Part shown: piece by piece, positions 1 through 12,551 of the stretch | Numbering within the stretch: the first letter of the stretch is position 1 | How the letters are laid out: every line of letters starts with the position of its first letter | Assembly: GCF_021155765.1 (NCBI RefSeq) | Contig: NC_060105.1 | Span: forward strand, 6,198,001 to 6,262,000 | Reading direction: 5' to 3' | Length of the DNA stretch: 64,000 nt | Origin: Diprion similis | Lineage: Eukaryota > Arthropoda > Insecta > Hymenoptera > Diprionidae | Position numbers and translations under genes: made by a program | Notes under the pieces: model-generated | Databases searched by the model: none | Seen by the model: the letters and a program-made list of their open reading frames with translations, nothing else | Told to the model about the DNA's origin: nothing

Positions 1-30
1 TACACATAATTCTTTATTCCTGTTATCCAG

Positions 31-1060
31 GCATTGAATTTAACTACGTCCCTGAAGTCGGGGATGTTCCTTTGGTAGCTGATATGTCCTCAAATATGTT
101 GTCGCGTCCGATTGACATTTCAAAGGTGAAAAAAATAGGGAATTCAAGCAAACTAATGCTACGAAAATTGCTCAAAACTTTTTCTTATTGTAAACATTAT
201 TAGTATATTGATTTAAATTCAACCTTCTCATTAAAGTTTGCAGTCATATTTGCTGGAGCTCAGAAGAACATCGGACCAGCAGGTGTTACTCTTGTAATAG
301 TCCGCGATGACGTGCTTGGACATCCTAAGTCAATCTGCCCATCAGTATTGGATTTCTCTATCATGGCAACGGATAATTCTGTCCATAATACACCACCAAC
401 ATTCCAGTTAGTATTCACAATGTAACAAAAGCGATCACATCTCCTTGCAGTTTGATAAACAACGGATGATGAGATCAGAATATATTATAATTTAACTTCT
501 TTCATCACTTGTTACAAAAATATTTCCCCGCCAACTGTGAGTCAGAATCTAGATCATGAATTCCAACGACTCATTACAGAATATACGTCGTTGGCCGAGT
601 TTTCGACTGGATTAAGGAAAATGGTGGAGTTGAAGGCATGGAGAAACTGGCGATAGCAAAGAGCAAAGCTATATATGATGTGATCGATAACTCAAATGGA
701 TTTTACCACTGCCCGATCAGACGTGATGCGCGTAGCCGAATGAATATTCCGTTCAGAATTGGTGGCGATGACGAAGACTTGGAAAATACTTTCTTAACTG
801 GGGCTTCAGCTCGTGGAATGCTTCAGCTCAAGGGTCACAGGTTAGCCGTCGTCTAAAGTACAGAGAAAAAATTGAGCAAAAACGAAAAAACATAGGGAAC
901 GTCTAGTGAAAGGTAACAAACTGCATTACGATTCGTTTGTTACAGGTCTGTTGGTGGTATACGTGCCTCTTTGTACAACGCAGTGACTATGGAGGATGTT
1001 CAAGCATTAGTAACCTACATGAATTATTTTTACCGTCTACATCGTAAACAGAAAGACTAG
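31..1060 (+). CDS. PSAT1: Phosphoserine aminotransferase (C-terminal part, gene runs off the left edge)
   Basis: Four exons are visible: 31-125, 237-406, 580-840 and 946-1060 (stop TAG). All junctions have GT..AG ends and the phases fit (0, 2, 2). They encode about 212 C-terminal residues; the family is usually about 365 residues, so the N-terminal part lies outside the window. The enzyme is a fold-type I PLP aminotransferase that converts 3-phosphohydroxypyruvate and glutamate to phosphoserine, the second step of serine synthesis in the cytosol. Diagnostic strings are [13 protein letters not shown], where K is the PLP-binding lysine, then [11 protein letters not shown] and [20 protein letters not shown] near the C-terminus. 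An ATTAAA about 100 bases after the stop could serve as poly(A) signal. The gene is convergent with the next gene, with about 250 bases between the two stops. Identity is clear from conserved motifs. Confidence 0.93.
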
Positions 1061-1308
1061 AAAAAAAGATTAGGTACGATCTCATGATTACATAAATTCA
1101 TTCCCAAAATCTCTTTATGTTATAAATTATATGTATCATTTCTCGACAATTTTTCATAATGGAAATTAAATTTACGAAATTTAAATAATCGCTTTGATTA
1201 CGAAAGTTTCCTTGTGATATAGTTTATATTCCCACTTCAGTGCAGTTTTGCAAACGAATTCTATAAACTACAGTCTCTGTCTTCCCTATTTCAGTTTAAT
1301 ATTAACCG

Positions 1309-4300
1309 TTAAATTAGATGGCTAGATTTTCTGGTGCTGCATAACAGTTTCAGAGCTTCTGTAACTTCTTTGTCAGATTGTGGAAGATTTACAGTATCTT
1401 TAAACTCGGGTCGCTTTAAAATTTGACTGCGAAGACGCTCAATGGTAATGGCCTGCGGTATTTTTAAAACTCTCAACCAATCAGCCTGCATATAATCAAC
1501 CAAGAGCTGTAAGTAAAATTTGTACACCATGAAGTTCTGTAATACTACACAGAAAAACAACCAACAACAAAGTCAAAAAAACCCGTATGTACCTGGTCGA
1601 ATGGGTTAGATCCAATATGAAACATCATATGTAAGAGCGGCTTTGCTGGTGGGGGTTTCCCAGGTGAATTGGGAATGCATCTTGGAGCCTCAGCCATTGT
1701 CGCCATTTCTTCAATTCCCAAACAATTTAATATCCAATCCGAGCTATGGACCACGTATTCATGTATCACCTGCAAATTGTGATATTAATCATAATATTAT
1801 AATAATCATTTATGGGGAACATATCATGGCTCGATTACCTTTATTGCAAGCCGGCCTTCTGAAGTGAGTAATAGCTCATCGGCGTAAGCTTGAGCTACAG
1901 CACATGGCAGACCTTCAGGATCTATCCCAGGCCATCTTAAATCATCAGACTCCAGCCTGTAGATAAAAGAGCGTATAATGTTGTAACCGAAATGATAAGT
2001 TGACTGAAAGTTAAGAAGATAACTAAAAAAACCAATATAAAGCACTAGTGTTATGATTTGATAATTCAACAGCAACGATGCTGATATTGAACAGATGTGA
2101 GTGAATTTCACCTCTCGTTGATTACACTGAGAAGTGAATCTATTTGCAGAGTATGCTTATCATCTTCGTCGATGCTGCAGATGGCTTCACCCAAAGCAAT
2201 GGCCAAGGAAACAGTATCGTTACAATCAAGCCCACCGGCAACCAGCTGAGGTTCATTCGATGAAGTAGATGAAGAAGAATTAGTATTGGTGTCAGCTTTC
2301 ACTTTTGAGAAACTAGTGTACAGAGCTGCGCACATGATTTGGAGAAGCACTGAACCGCCTATGGGGTGGCAGTTGGCAGGAATATTATTGTTTATCCTTG
2401 AAGCTGTTCGCAGTAAGCCTGCCGGTGCGCAAATGTACAATTCACTGAAGCAGGCGAGGGCCAGTGACATTGTTTGGTAAATACTCGCTCCTGTCTATCA
2501 AGTATAGTAGAGTATGGTTTAGGTCGTGATACGGCACTTTGGATGGGTAAACCATGCAGAGCACACTTACCTTTATTGCGTCCAGCAGAGTTGTGACAAT
2601 GGGTGCCATCATGGGATATAGGGGTGTAACAAGAGCGTGTAGCCATGGCGGTCTGATTTGATTCCAAACCTTGAATGAAACAAAAAATGTTTGATTCCCT
2701 GCAAGCAGGATACTATCGGTTAATTCGTCAGAAACATTACCTGATGTCTGTCTAAGCAGTTGGACCAGTCAGAAACTTGTAGCAATGCTGGAATAATGAC
2801 AATCATTGCATCCATGTCTCCAATTATCGAAATATATGTAAGACTGTAAGCCCATAAAGCTGGGCTGGAAGCAGGGCGAGAGCACGTTTGTCCGGAGCAC
2901 AAAAAACCTCCGCAACCCTCCTGTTCTTTTGGATCAACTTTGCTCTTCTCTTTTCTAGTAAACCTGTCATCAGATTTATAGCCATTGCTCTGTTTGACAA
3001 ACTCTTGAAATAGAAGTGCTGATATTTTATGTTTCCGCATCAGTAAGATCTGCATAACAGAGGTTTTGCTTTTGTAAAAGTCGTACCGCACTCTGTAGTA
3101 ACAATATATGGATTCACAGGCTTTAGCATTACCTTCATCAACTGACCCCAATCAGGCTGTGGTTGTGCTCCGAGTATTTTTATCTCAAGCGCTATTGCAG
3201 GACCATCGGCTAGTTGCTTTAAATTATCGATATTTTCCGACGAAGGTGGCAGTAGATGTGGACTACTTATGATGAGCCATGGGGCAGGTCCTCGACGTGG
3301 CAACAACATGTTCAAGTTTTCTAAACCATCACGGAGAACCTGGATCGGCATGAAGTTTTTAAAATTCGTTACTTTAAGGAATAGTCGTGCAATGTGTTTT
3401 TAATTTATACCTGATATAGTATGTTTAATGGCGTTCCTCTTAGTAACAGAGAAACCAGCAATTCCCCGCACTTAGAGTGTATATCTCTTGAAATAATTGA
3501 CAATCTATTCACATTGAACCCGACCATTTCATTTGCACTGACAAATGTGGCTGGCGACAAGTTTGCCGTGCAACACAAAACGTTGAAAACATCTGCCCAT
3601 AATTGTTGGCACCGAGCAAGACTGGGATGACCCTAAATAGCGTAATTAGGTGTTCTTGTGAACTTGAATGGAAGATTGATTCATAATTTAATAGAATTTT
3701 CATTATTACGTGAACAAAGCGAACGGTAAGAATAGTCAGGGACTCGTCCAACATTCCTGAAAAAACACGCTGCGCCATTTTTGGAGGGACTGTGTTCCAC
3801 AGGTCTTCTTTTGTGCCTAAAACAATGGATATACAGAAAGTCATAACAAGGACTCTAGCTTTATGCTGAGTATTATGTGTACCTTGCATATACAGCCACC
3901 ACATTTGAATCACATAAGAACAGCGCTCTTTTTCGAAAAATGGTTGATTGGATTGCCAGTCGAGGGAATTGGCTTCAGTTAAAATATACAATGAAATCAG
4001 TCGACAGTGCAGGTCGAGAAGTCTCTCAGCTAGTGCTTCGGCCATTTCTTGATATGACTTAAACCATTTGTGTATTTTGCTGCTATAAATTAAATCAAAT
4101 AGATCTACTAAGTCAGGACGTTTTCGAATTAATTTACTCGGAAAAATTTTCACGCTAAGTCTATTTTACCATGCCTGCGCAGAAACCACTGTTTTTACTT
4201 TTTTATCGTAATTCCATAAACAGTTTCGTACTAGAGCTGCAGCCCCCAGCGTAGCTGTTAAGACAGTTAAATCAGCATGATCTAAAGCTTCCTGAGTCAA

Positions 4301-4795
4301 GGTGTGCAAGTGTGCTGCAATGTATAGAAAAAATCGTTGCATTGTTGTAAATCAGATAGATAAATTATGGTGGAGTCACCTAAAAGTTGTTCCGATGTGT
4401 CAACTATCATGGCAACAAACTCGGACGGCTCTGAATGCTTGACTACTTCCGCGCAATCAGCTGCTTCCGTGTATTCTTTAGATGTAAAACTGAGCCCCGA
4501 TGACTCTTTAAATGTTGTGGTGAATTCTGCTTCCCACCAAGCGACAATCTTAGTTGACGCAAAGGAAGCGTGTCTTGGAAAGTCCAGTTTTCCACCACTT
4601 ATTCCTACGCATATAGATTCGCTCAACACCATCTGCTTTTCCTGACACACAATTTTTTAATCAGTTTCTGAAGGGATTTGGTCAGTAATTTGTAATCTTT
4701 GAATACATCCAGTCATGTACCTGATAGTATTTCATGTCTCTTTGGAGCAATATTCGAACTCTATCTACTAAATTTCCATCTTCCATAATCTCCAT
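1309..4795 (-). CDS. 833-residue helical protein, possibly KIAA0825/DUF4495 family
   Basis: I join 13 exons: 4721-4795, 4380-4641, 4170-4314, 3883-4082, 3710-3816, 3411-3632, 3133-3339, 2741-3049, 2571-2669, 2112-2494, 1839-1956, 1593-1769 and 1309-1506. They sum to 2,502 bases (833 codons plus stop TAA), and every phase agrees. Introns are short (65-155 bases). The protein looks mostly alpha-helical and soluble. There is a charged loop (KSDDRFTRKEKSKVDPKEQE) in exon 8 and a Ser/Asn-rich stretch in exon 10. Motifs that look conserved are VAWWEAEF, LVRNCLWNYDKKV, VIQMWWLYMQG and LWNTVPPKMAQRVFSGMLDESLTILT as overlapping parts of exons 2-5. From memory these resemble the poorly characterised KIAA0825/DUF4495 family; I am not sure. 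No signal peptide or catalytic motif is visible. The start is the ATG that opens exon 1, directly after an acceptor-like TTGCAG, so an untranslated or extra coding exon upstream is possible. Frataxin lies 328 bases upstream on the same strand. Confidence 0.72.
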
Positions 4796-5123
4796 CTGCA
4801 ATACAATAGTCGAGGTATTGGAATGAGATAATTGTATTGTTTGAAAATCCTAGATTAGTAAATAAAGTAATTTGAAAGTGTAGAAATTGTTACTATCAAA
4901 ATACGTGCAGTGGAAAAAAGAACAATCAGCTTATAGAATACTTTTTTACTCGATTATCATTTTGTAAATTTACATGGAAACAAATTATGTGTGGACAAGT
5001 AATTTAAAAGTATAACGGCAGCCAACGTACGTTTATTGCAATATAAATATCGATTTCAACTATGTGTATACAAATATCATTCTCAACAAAAACTGCTATT
5101 CCCGAGAAGTTCAAGAATGAAGA
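4796..5123. other. AT-rich spacer between frataxin and the 13-exon gene
   Basis: 328 bases with no convincing coding exon on either strand. It must hold the frataxin 3' untranslated region and the promoter or 5' untranslated region of the 13-exon gene, since both are on the minus strand. Confidence 0.5.
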
Positions 5124-6072
5124 TTAGTCAGGAATAGAACTGGGTAAGCCTTTATCAGAATATTGTTCCTTTCCGCTGTAAGAACATCGGTCAAATGATG
5201 CCTGGTTTCTTATAATTGCTGGTATTTCCTTGTTTAGGAGATCGTGCAAGGTTTTTCCGTCGTGCTTATACACCCATTTCCCATCGACAAAATCATATCG
5301 TTTCGGTCCAGACTTCGGAGAAGATAGCCAAATCTGTTTATTGGGAGTTTGACGATTTATGACATAGGTGCCATCCTTCTTTCCGAATTTCACAGTCAGC
5401 ACACCGTCCTGAAAAATTTTAACTTACTTAAGCATACGAATGAAAATTATTGCTCGCTCAAAGCTAAAAATATCAAGAGACTAAACTCACTCCAAACGAA
5501 ACATCGGCATCTTCCAAATGACCCGCCTTTTCTATCAGTTCATCGAAGTACTCAGTAAGCGATTCCAATGTGTCGTTGCTTATCTTATCAAACTGCACAG
5601 AATTGAGTTCCCTATAATAGTTACGATTCTAAGGCCCTGACAGTACATATTTTAGATATAAATTGTTAACTAGTGCGGTGAAGAGGGGTAACATAAGATT
5701 TAATCGAACGTTGATTTGTTGTCCCAATAAATTACATGTGGTATCTGGTGTCTGACGCTTAGATTCAACTTATTAGAATTGTAGAAATGTTGTAATATTT
5801 TTGGGGAAAAAAATTGCAGTTTCAACTTACAGTTCAGGTTCGTAGGCTGGAGGTGTTTGCGAGGAATAATGAGCGTTAGTTGATCTCAGTCCCAAACTCT
5901 TGTATTGAAAACTAGACCATCTTCCAACAGTTTGTTTCACATAACCTTCAAACGTGCAGAAACTCTTTTGAAAATTTGAAACCTCTCTTACGCATCTACG
6001 ATGCGTTATATCTGACGCAGTCTTGATTAGTGTCTTGAGAATTGGTTTGCTTCGCACTATTCGCGATATCAT
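5124..6072 (-). CDS. FXN: Frataxin, mitochondrial
   Basis: Three exons, 5831-6072, 5491-5611 and 5124-5408 (stop TAA), with phases 2 and 0 at the joins, give 215 residues; human frataxin is 210. The first 80 residues are basic and poor in acidic residues, as expected of a mitochondrial targeting sequence (MISRIVRSKPILKTLIKTA). Exon 2 carries the acidic helix (TLESLTEYFDELIEKAGHLE, then DADVSFG) that forms the iron-binding ridge in this family. Exon 3 carries the beta-sheet core with the signature NKQIWLSSPKSGPKRYDF, then WVYKHDGKTLHDLLNKEI. Frataxin works in the matrix on the iron-sulphur assembly complex, where it activates the cysteine desulphurase NFS1. The tail after the last helix (about 25 residues, RNQASFDRCSYSGKEQYSDK) is longer than in human. 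Identity is secure. Confidence 0.95.
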
Positions 6073-9000
6073 TGTAAATTTGACCTGATTTTCTGTTTAT
6101 TGATCAAACAATTCTTCCGGACTCTGCGTCGTCTGTAAATTATAATTGATAATCATAATATCGTTCACGGATTGAGCGATCTCTGTTTTATCTACGATTG
6201 ATAACTTCAACAACCAATCTATGCGCGGCCGGTAACTAAAGTGCTAACACTGAATCTGAGGAGTGAAAGACTGCCGAATTCATCTAATCTACGATGTGAT
6301 TTGAATTTCCTGAATGTCATCATTACGTAAAACAACGGATACGAGAACGTTTCCCCAACATGTTTCGAAATATCGAAATTTCGAAGAACAAATACTTATA
6401 CAATACCCACATTGGAATTGTTTCACCGAGCGTGAAGGCATATGTTGTTTCTATTTCCGCATTGCTACGGGCGTGACTTCGGGCGTAGAATTCGGCCAAA
6501 AATTTCCGCCGCGGCGCGCAGTGAATTTCAAACGAAAACGAATTAGATATTTTGCACGTAGCATAAAAAATCGGGCTTCTTGGCTTTGTGGCATTTACAG
6601 CTGAACGCTGAAAAACGATTTTTTTACCTTGCCGCGTTCGTGAGATTATGCATACTACAGCTATCGTTGTTCCATGCAGCCATTTTTCCATAGGTTTCGA
6701 ATTCAATTTCGTGCACAATATAGGATAAACGAGATAAAATGATTTTCCTGTCTTGATCCGATTGAATTCCTCAACTCATACTATTTATGGTTGAAAATCC
6801 CCGAATAACGGTTCCACTGTAGGGTATAGTTTCGTTTATCAATTCATTATATTAAAGCCGGAAATATAGTCTCATCCGTATTCTTTAACGTAAGACTGTA
6901 GCGGTAAAAAACGTGTCCATTATTTTTTCAGAGGATTCGACCGGCGGCCCGATTGTATAGATAATATAGCGCGGATATACGGCTATGTAAACCATGAGGT
7001 ATAATCGAGTGGAAATCGCCGTGCTGTTGTTACGGCAAAAATTTAATCCCTATACATTTTTTAAAGGCGAAGGTTCCGGAGATTTTCTGCTAAATACCGT
7101 TAACATCGATATATTACTTTTTCCCTTACTCACAATCAGTTCAACAGTAAAAATCTGAAAGACCAACTCACTCAATCACGTTTATAACTTTCGTCGCGAA
7201 TTTCGAATTTCTGCAATAGCATTCTTTCTTTCATCTTTAACACATTCGTTTCACAAAAATCCTCATAATATCTTACCCACGCATCTGCATTATATACAAG
7301 TAATTTTTCACCTCAATCACGATACGTGATCTTGTGTGACCCTATCCGTATAAAGGATCAGAGTTCTCGACGCGTGATGCATTATAGCACAATTTTGCGA
7401 AATTCCACTGGCATACATAACAAACCCGTCGGTTCGTTGTAGGCGAGCTTGAAACCATTGTGCGAAAATCTTTGGCAATTACGCTGAAATTTTCGCAACC
7501 TGACGATGAGTTCTGAATTTGTGTCTTCGGTTCCTCGCTCAAACTCTGACCCGAAATTAGTGAGATCAATTATTATTCAAGTAGGCATCGTGCAAGTTCT
7601 TGCATGGCTGTGAATTTCAAGTACCTACCCTATACCCACACATCTTTATTATCACAAATCATACCGGCACGCATGTGGGGGAGAAATTTCGACGATTTCC
7701 TTTGTCAGCAGGTATGATTATAGATGTGACTTTTCGGAAGCATCGAGTAAATGATTGATTTTAGAGAGCAGCGCTTCATTCGGCGGGACACAGTTTGCAA
7801 TTATGTCTGGCTTTTCAGTATAATACCTGCGTAGCTTATATATTGCTGAAATGAATTTGCAAATACTTTCATTCCATCAACTGATCGGCGTGTCACGTTT
7901 CATCCCGCGGGTGAATTAATTTCCATCACTTTTTTGTTCCTTGCACGTTTCTGACAACCCTGTGGCGCTTAATTGATGTTCAGCATCGTTATGAAAAGTG
8001 TATAAAATGTCTGTCCTTTCGTATATAGACTAAATAAGTATAAATCAGGATTCGGTCATTAGCATGCGTATCGGATGAAAGCGTGTTTTTTCCGCCGAAA
8101 GAAGGCAAAATCACATGATTTTCATATCGTAACTCGGTTACAAACTCGACGCAAAATCTACGTTCAATCCAAGCCGACGATATTTCACTTTCATCTTCAT
8201 TTTGAGATCATTGTTACGCGTTAGTAATAGTTAGTCGGTAATATTTCCGCAGCAATCAGGCTGTGATTGAAATTTGATTATTAATTTTCAGAAATCAAAA
8301 ACTAATTCCTCTCTCTCAACGCGAATGCTGGAGTGGGATAAAATCGTCCTGGTCATCTTGTTTGACGTGTCAATAAAATGTGTCCGTACAAATATGTCGT
8401 GTCGTTATAATGCGAATATACGCTTTTCAAAACCCGATCCCGAAACTCTCCGTAAAATTGGCTTATATGTATAAAACCGTCCTTGCGGGCGCGCCTTTCC
8501 TTTTATCCTCCCTTCATTCAATCCTCTTCGACGTTTGCGACGATTTAATGATATGATAACAAAAGCAATGCCGTGAAAAAGCATTCCGTTTGTATAATCT
8601 TTGAATGAAAATACAAGCGGTCGTGATTGAGAAAGTATAACGTTATATACCTCATCTCCAATTATCCGCGTGGCTGATGGAATATATTAGCAATTAGTCG
8701 ATCCGCCGCTTCGCAAGCAAAAGAGAATTACAAGTGTCTATTATATAAGAAGAAATTTTCAAACGTTTGTTAGTTCAAAATAACCGCAACAGTATTCCCT
8801 GAATCTTCTGAGTCCGAAATATCTGCATAATTATCAAACATAATTTTAATACGTCGTCCTGCAGATAAACCATAAGGAATTACAGAAAACACTAGACACC
8901 AGCGGCAGCAGACATGGCGATAATGTTGTCCGTTCAGTTTCACCTAATCCTCTAATATATGGCTTAAGCCATTCGTTAAACACTCGAACAGGGTGACTGA

Positions 9001-10415
9001 TACGCCCGGTTGATCGCTGATTAGTGTTAATCTGATTTTTTCTCCGTGGATGGCTCGTGCGGATAATCCGTCGTAGTTCCTGCTTGCACGCTTGGCTCTC
9101 GATGTTTCGCGGCATGTGTGCACTTTACTTTACAACGCATGCAGCCGCAATATTACAACCCGCAAAATCCCGCATACTGATCAATTCACCTCCACATGGT
9201 GCAATTTAACGTATATTTTTTATATCTGCGAGGGCGTGCCGAGCACAATTTATGCAGAATCCATAACTCCGATCCTTCCACCCTTGTTCGCAAAAAATAA
9301 TCCCTGAGCGAAAAAAATCCTCAACACGTGCACGAGCGGAGCAAAAATTTGGTGTTGAAAATGGCTGAAGTAAATATTTGTACAATAGAATTTTTTTCTT
9401 CTGTTTGGAAATTTAGTACCGGTTAGTGTTAAATCGACGCCAATTTGTAGTCTATGTAAAAGTCTACACACCGAAATTTTTCCGTGTAGCGAAGATTTCG
9501 TAGTTTAAAATTAAAAATGGGGTTGAAATGTTCTTCAAATTCATCCGAGTTTTTATTTATTTATTTATTTCTTTCTTTCTTTTTTTTGTCGACTTTGCTA
9601 TTATACTCGTATAGTTATGTAAGAATTGATGAAAAGAGCTGATTGAGTGCTGTGATCACAATTCAACTACGAGACGGTAAACAGTTCGATATATAAAACG
9701 AGCCGCGCGCTGCCTAGAAGTTATTGACTTAAGAAAGTACAGGGAAAACGTTTGCCAAAGAGAAGATCAGATTTTGCAACAGGGATAATATTCTCCTGAT
9801 GCAACGGACGCGTCGAAATATCCACAAATTAAAGATGAAAAAACAACCGTATCATGAATATCAAATTATTGAACTCCGTTCCGATCCGTCGAATCTACGT
9901 CAGAATTTGATAAACGCATGTAGATATCGTCAAAGGCGTGTCCGCGTTTCGATTGCTCTATGACGATATCGCCCTTATTTTTTCCCCGCTTCATCATTTA
10001 ATATTTTCTAATTATACTCATCGAGCGGAACAACATTTTGCCATTTTACGAACAAAACAATCATTCATCACTTCCGCCGGGTGGAGGCAATATATACGTG
10101 TCCTTATCTGATACACTGGGTCCAATCATCGGATTGGAGGCAATTAAAGGCGCGGTTCTAACGCGCGTCGACCCGCCTAATACAGCATAAAACAGCTCCT
10201 GAATGTTTAAACTTCCGCGCAATCGCGACGTACGTCTTGACCATGCAGGACTCGGAGCCTGCATGCAGCTCAGCAAATAGTCATGAACATTCTGAATCCT
10301 TGACACTCCAATTAAGACGACGTCCGTTCTTCCCAATTCTGGAGTCCGGTTAGGCGACGTTATGCATCTATGCAATGCAATCTACCGCGACCTGTGTTAA
10401 TTATAATTACGCATC

Positions 10416-10423
10416 TGACGTCA
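10416..10423. promoter_or_regulatory. Perfect CRE octamer TGACGTCA
   Basis: Palindromic TGACGTCA, the consensus for CREB/ATF-type bZIP dimers. It lies 2 kb upstream of the candidate sNPF core promoter. The motif is seen; occupancy is unknown. Confidence 0.4.
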
Positions 10424-10597
10424 CGACATGATTATTGCCGTTCATTAAAACCGAAGTTACAACGTTACTTGTGTACCTATATACAGTATGTATATATGGG
10501 GGATTCCATGGAAATTCGAACAACGTCTGACCCTCACCGTTTTTGATTTTGTTCAAAATTTTTCTGCAATTGTTTAATCTGAAAAAAATCAGGCTAC

Positions 10598-10685
10598 CGT
10601 TTCAGTTGTAGAGTTGGGAAAATTGCAGTTTATCAAGGGTATATAAATTGCGATATTTTCCACCTTGCATTCTGTAACTGAAACG
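10598..10685. repeat. 88-nt imperfect inverted repeat (hairpin)
   Basis: The left arm begins CGTTTCAGTTGTAGA and the right arm ends TCTGTAACTGAAACG, its near-perfect reverse complement. Further in, GGGAAAATTGCAGTTTAT pairs with ATAAATTGCGATATTTTCC with small bulges. The stem is about 35-40 pairs with a short loop. It could be a pre-miRNA-like fold or a small palindromic transposon remnant; I did not recognise a known miRNA in it. Confidence 0.6.
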
Positions 10686-12414
10686 TAAACTTTTTCATTG
10701 ACATCCATCATACTGCTCGATATTATTTCTTACATGTTGCCATGTATGGCCATGTATGTATGTACAACTTTCTCGATCAACTGATCACGTATAGATCACT
10801 CTTCATCTTTCATCTTATCAGCAGAGAAACTCGTACAGATATTAATCGAAATATAAAAACTGAAAAAAAATTAGATGAAAAGAAATGAGTAGAAAAAAAT
10901 CAATCACGTATTCATCGACGAATCATACGTTCTACTCACAACGATAGAGCTTCGTTTTTTTCGTTATACAATAATTATAATTGGAAGTTCCTAATTCTTT
11001 TCCCTTTAATCCTTCCTGCACGCACAATTACTTTTACCCGGTAATACATAATATGTATAATTTGGTTAACCAAGAAAACGCTCTAAACTCCAGGCAAACA
11101 ATTACATATGCGTATTATATACGACGGTAATGTCTTCTCTGTGGTCGCCGGCCGGTATAACTCAATATATATAACGCGCACCGCCATTAACTCTTTGTCT
11201 ATATTTATCCAATCCAATGATATACGTGTTATATGGCAATTAACACAGCCGTCAGCCGTCACTCGAGTCTCGTACCTACAACCATTATGGGTACAACGCA
11301 TATACGGATGTTTATAGGAGCATTAGGGATAACTAGGGCCACCGAGTCGAGTGGACGTTATTTATATTGTCCAAACACAATTTTACGCCGGTTTTGTTCA
11401 CGATTACTCGTATTATATACAAACTCGAATTAAGCCAAACTCCCACATATTACAATTCTTAAATGTCTGATTTTTTCTTATTAATATGTAGTTACAACCT
11501 GAATCTGAACTTCAGATTCCTAATTCAAATTTTACCTTAAATATATATAGTTGATCAGAACTCGAGGGATAAATATTAAATTTTCTGTAGAGTTTCTTTC
11601 GACTGTTGAATAATAGTAATTTTCAGAAGTTAAAACGGATTCCTAGAAGCCAGTTGAAACTTTAACTTTTATTTAGCAAATTAAAATTTTTTATGCTGGA
11701 GTTAAAATTCACTTGTAAACTGCAAAGCTTGGCACGGCGGAAGAACAGTTTTTTTTTTATTTTTTTTTCTTTTTAGGTCATCGTTTACTTCGTTCAATTA
11801 TGTAAAATTAATCCACGCATGTGTATGAAATACCTACGTTACATCATGTGTCACATTACAATCGATTCACTTGTGCATGTAATACGTAATATGAAAGGCC
11901 TCAGACGAACAAAGAGAAACTCGAGGATACCGTTTATTTATTCATTAACTAGAAAAACAAAATTCTGCACTAATCAGGCTAAGAGCGCACCCATGCTTGC
12001 GGCTAATTTCACCTAAGTACTTTTTTTCGTTTCTGTCGACACCGCGGACCTGGAATAAGAGGAAAAAGAAGAAAACTATGGTTACCTTAAATCAAATAAT
12101 TCCCCCCCACCTTTTTTTTTACTTAATAAAAATTAAAAATTAGGTAAAAAATGTTTCCCAGTATTTCGATTCGTAGCTTATATACTGCATGTAAAAGAAC
12201 ATACGCATCTAAAAAACGAAAGATAAAAAAATAGGAATAAATAAAAAATTATAAACGAGAATGTTACTTGCGGAAATCGAGTGTATCTGCGGTGCTCGCA
12301 GCTCTCGAGATTTAAGTTTGCAGAGAGGACGAAGAAGAACGCGTGCGCGTAGTGAAAACGTGCGTCCAACAGCCACCTGTGCGCCCTCATCCCCTAAGCC
12401 GTGTGCCTCCTATT

Positions 12415-12423
12415 TATATAAAG
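12415..12423 (+). promoter_or_regulatory. TATA box (TATATAAAG) of a candidate sNPF promoter
   Basis: TATATAAAG in a GC-richer setting. An arthropod-type initiator (ACAGTC, A about 12,443) lies about 28 bases downstream, the spacing expected for RNA polymerase II. A strong splice donor (CAG/GTAATC) follows at 12,551. Assignment to sNPF is inference: it is the clearest promoter upstream of an sNPF exon that itself begins at an acceptor. Confidence 0.5.
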
Positions 12424-12442
12424 GGAGCCGAGCCTTCGCCAC

Positions 12443-12551
12443 AGTCCATAATAATACCATCCCGGTGACTGTGTGCAACCCCCAGACCTAGCTGACATCC
12501 GTCGAGAAGTAGAAGGACCTATAAATCCCGGTTACAAATTATTGCAGTCAG
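12443..12551 (+). other. Candidate untranslated first exon of sNPF
   Basis: About 109 bases between the predicted start site and the donor CAG/GTAATC. The sNPF ATG exon starts at an acceptor (TTAATTACAG, exon from 21,407), so a separate 5' exon must exist. This one would be joined across an 8.9-kb intron. Not proven. Confidence 0.4.

Larger units (their letters stand above)
6073..12414. other. Gene-free stretch between frataxin and the sNPF promoter
   Basis: No reading frame here looks like a known protein. The longest overlap each other on both strands near 6.3-6.7 kb (96 and 131 codons), lack recognisable domains, and lie just upstream of frataxin where its promoter should be. Other contents are a short TTTA repeat near 9,552-9,571, a perfect CRE octamer at 10,416 and an 88-nt imperfect hairpin at 10,598-10,685. 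I see nothing else. Confidence 0.5.

Noticed and set aside
3093..3132. A 40-base intron between two exons of the 13-exon gene
   Set aside because: Too short for an insect intron. The next acceptor (TTATGCAG, exon from 3,049) gives an 83-base intron in the correct phase.
4166..4168. In-frame TAA in the middle of the 13-exon gene, suggesting a pseudogene or readthrough
   Set aside because: The frame is open on both sides, but an 87-base intron (4083-4169, donor ATG/GTAAAA, acceptor TTTATAG) removes the stop with the right phase and matches the size of neighbouring introns.
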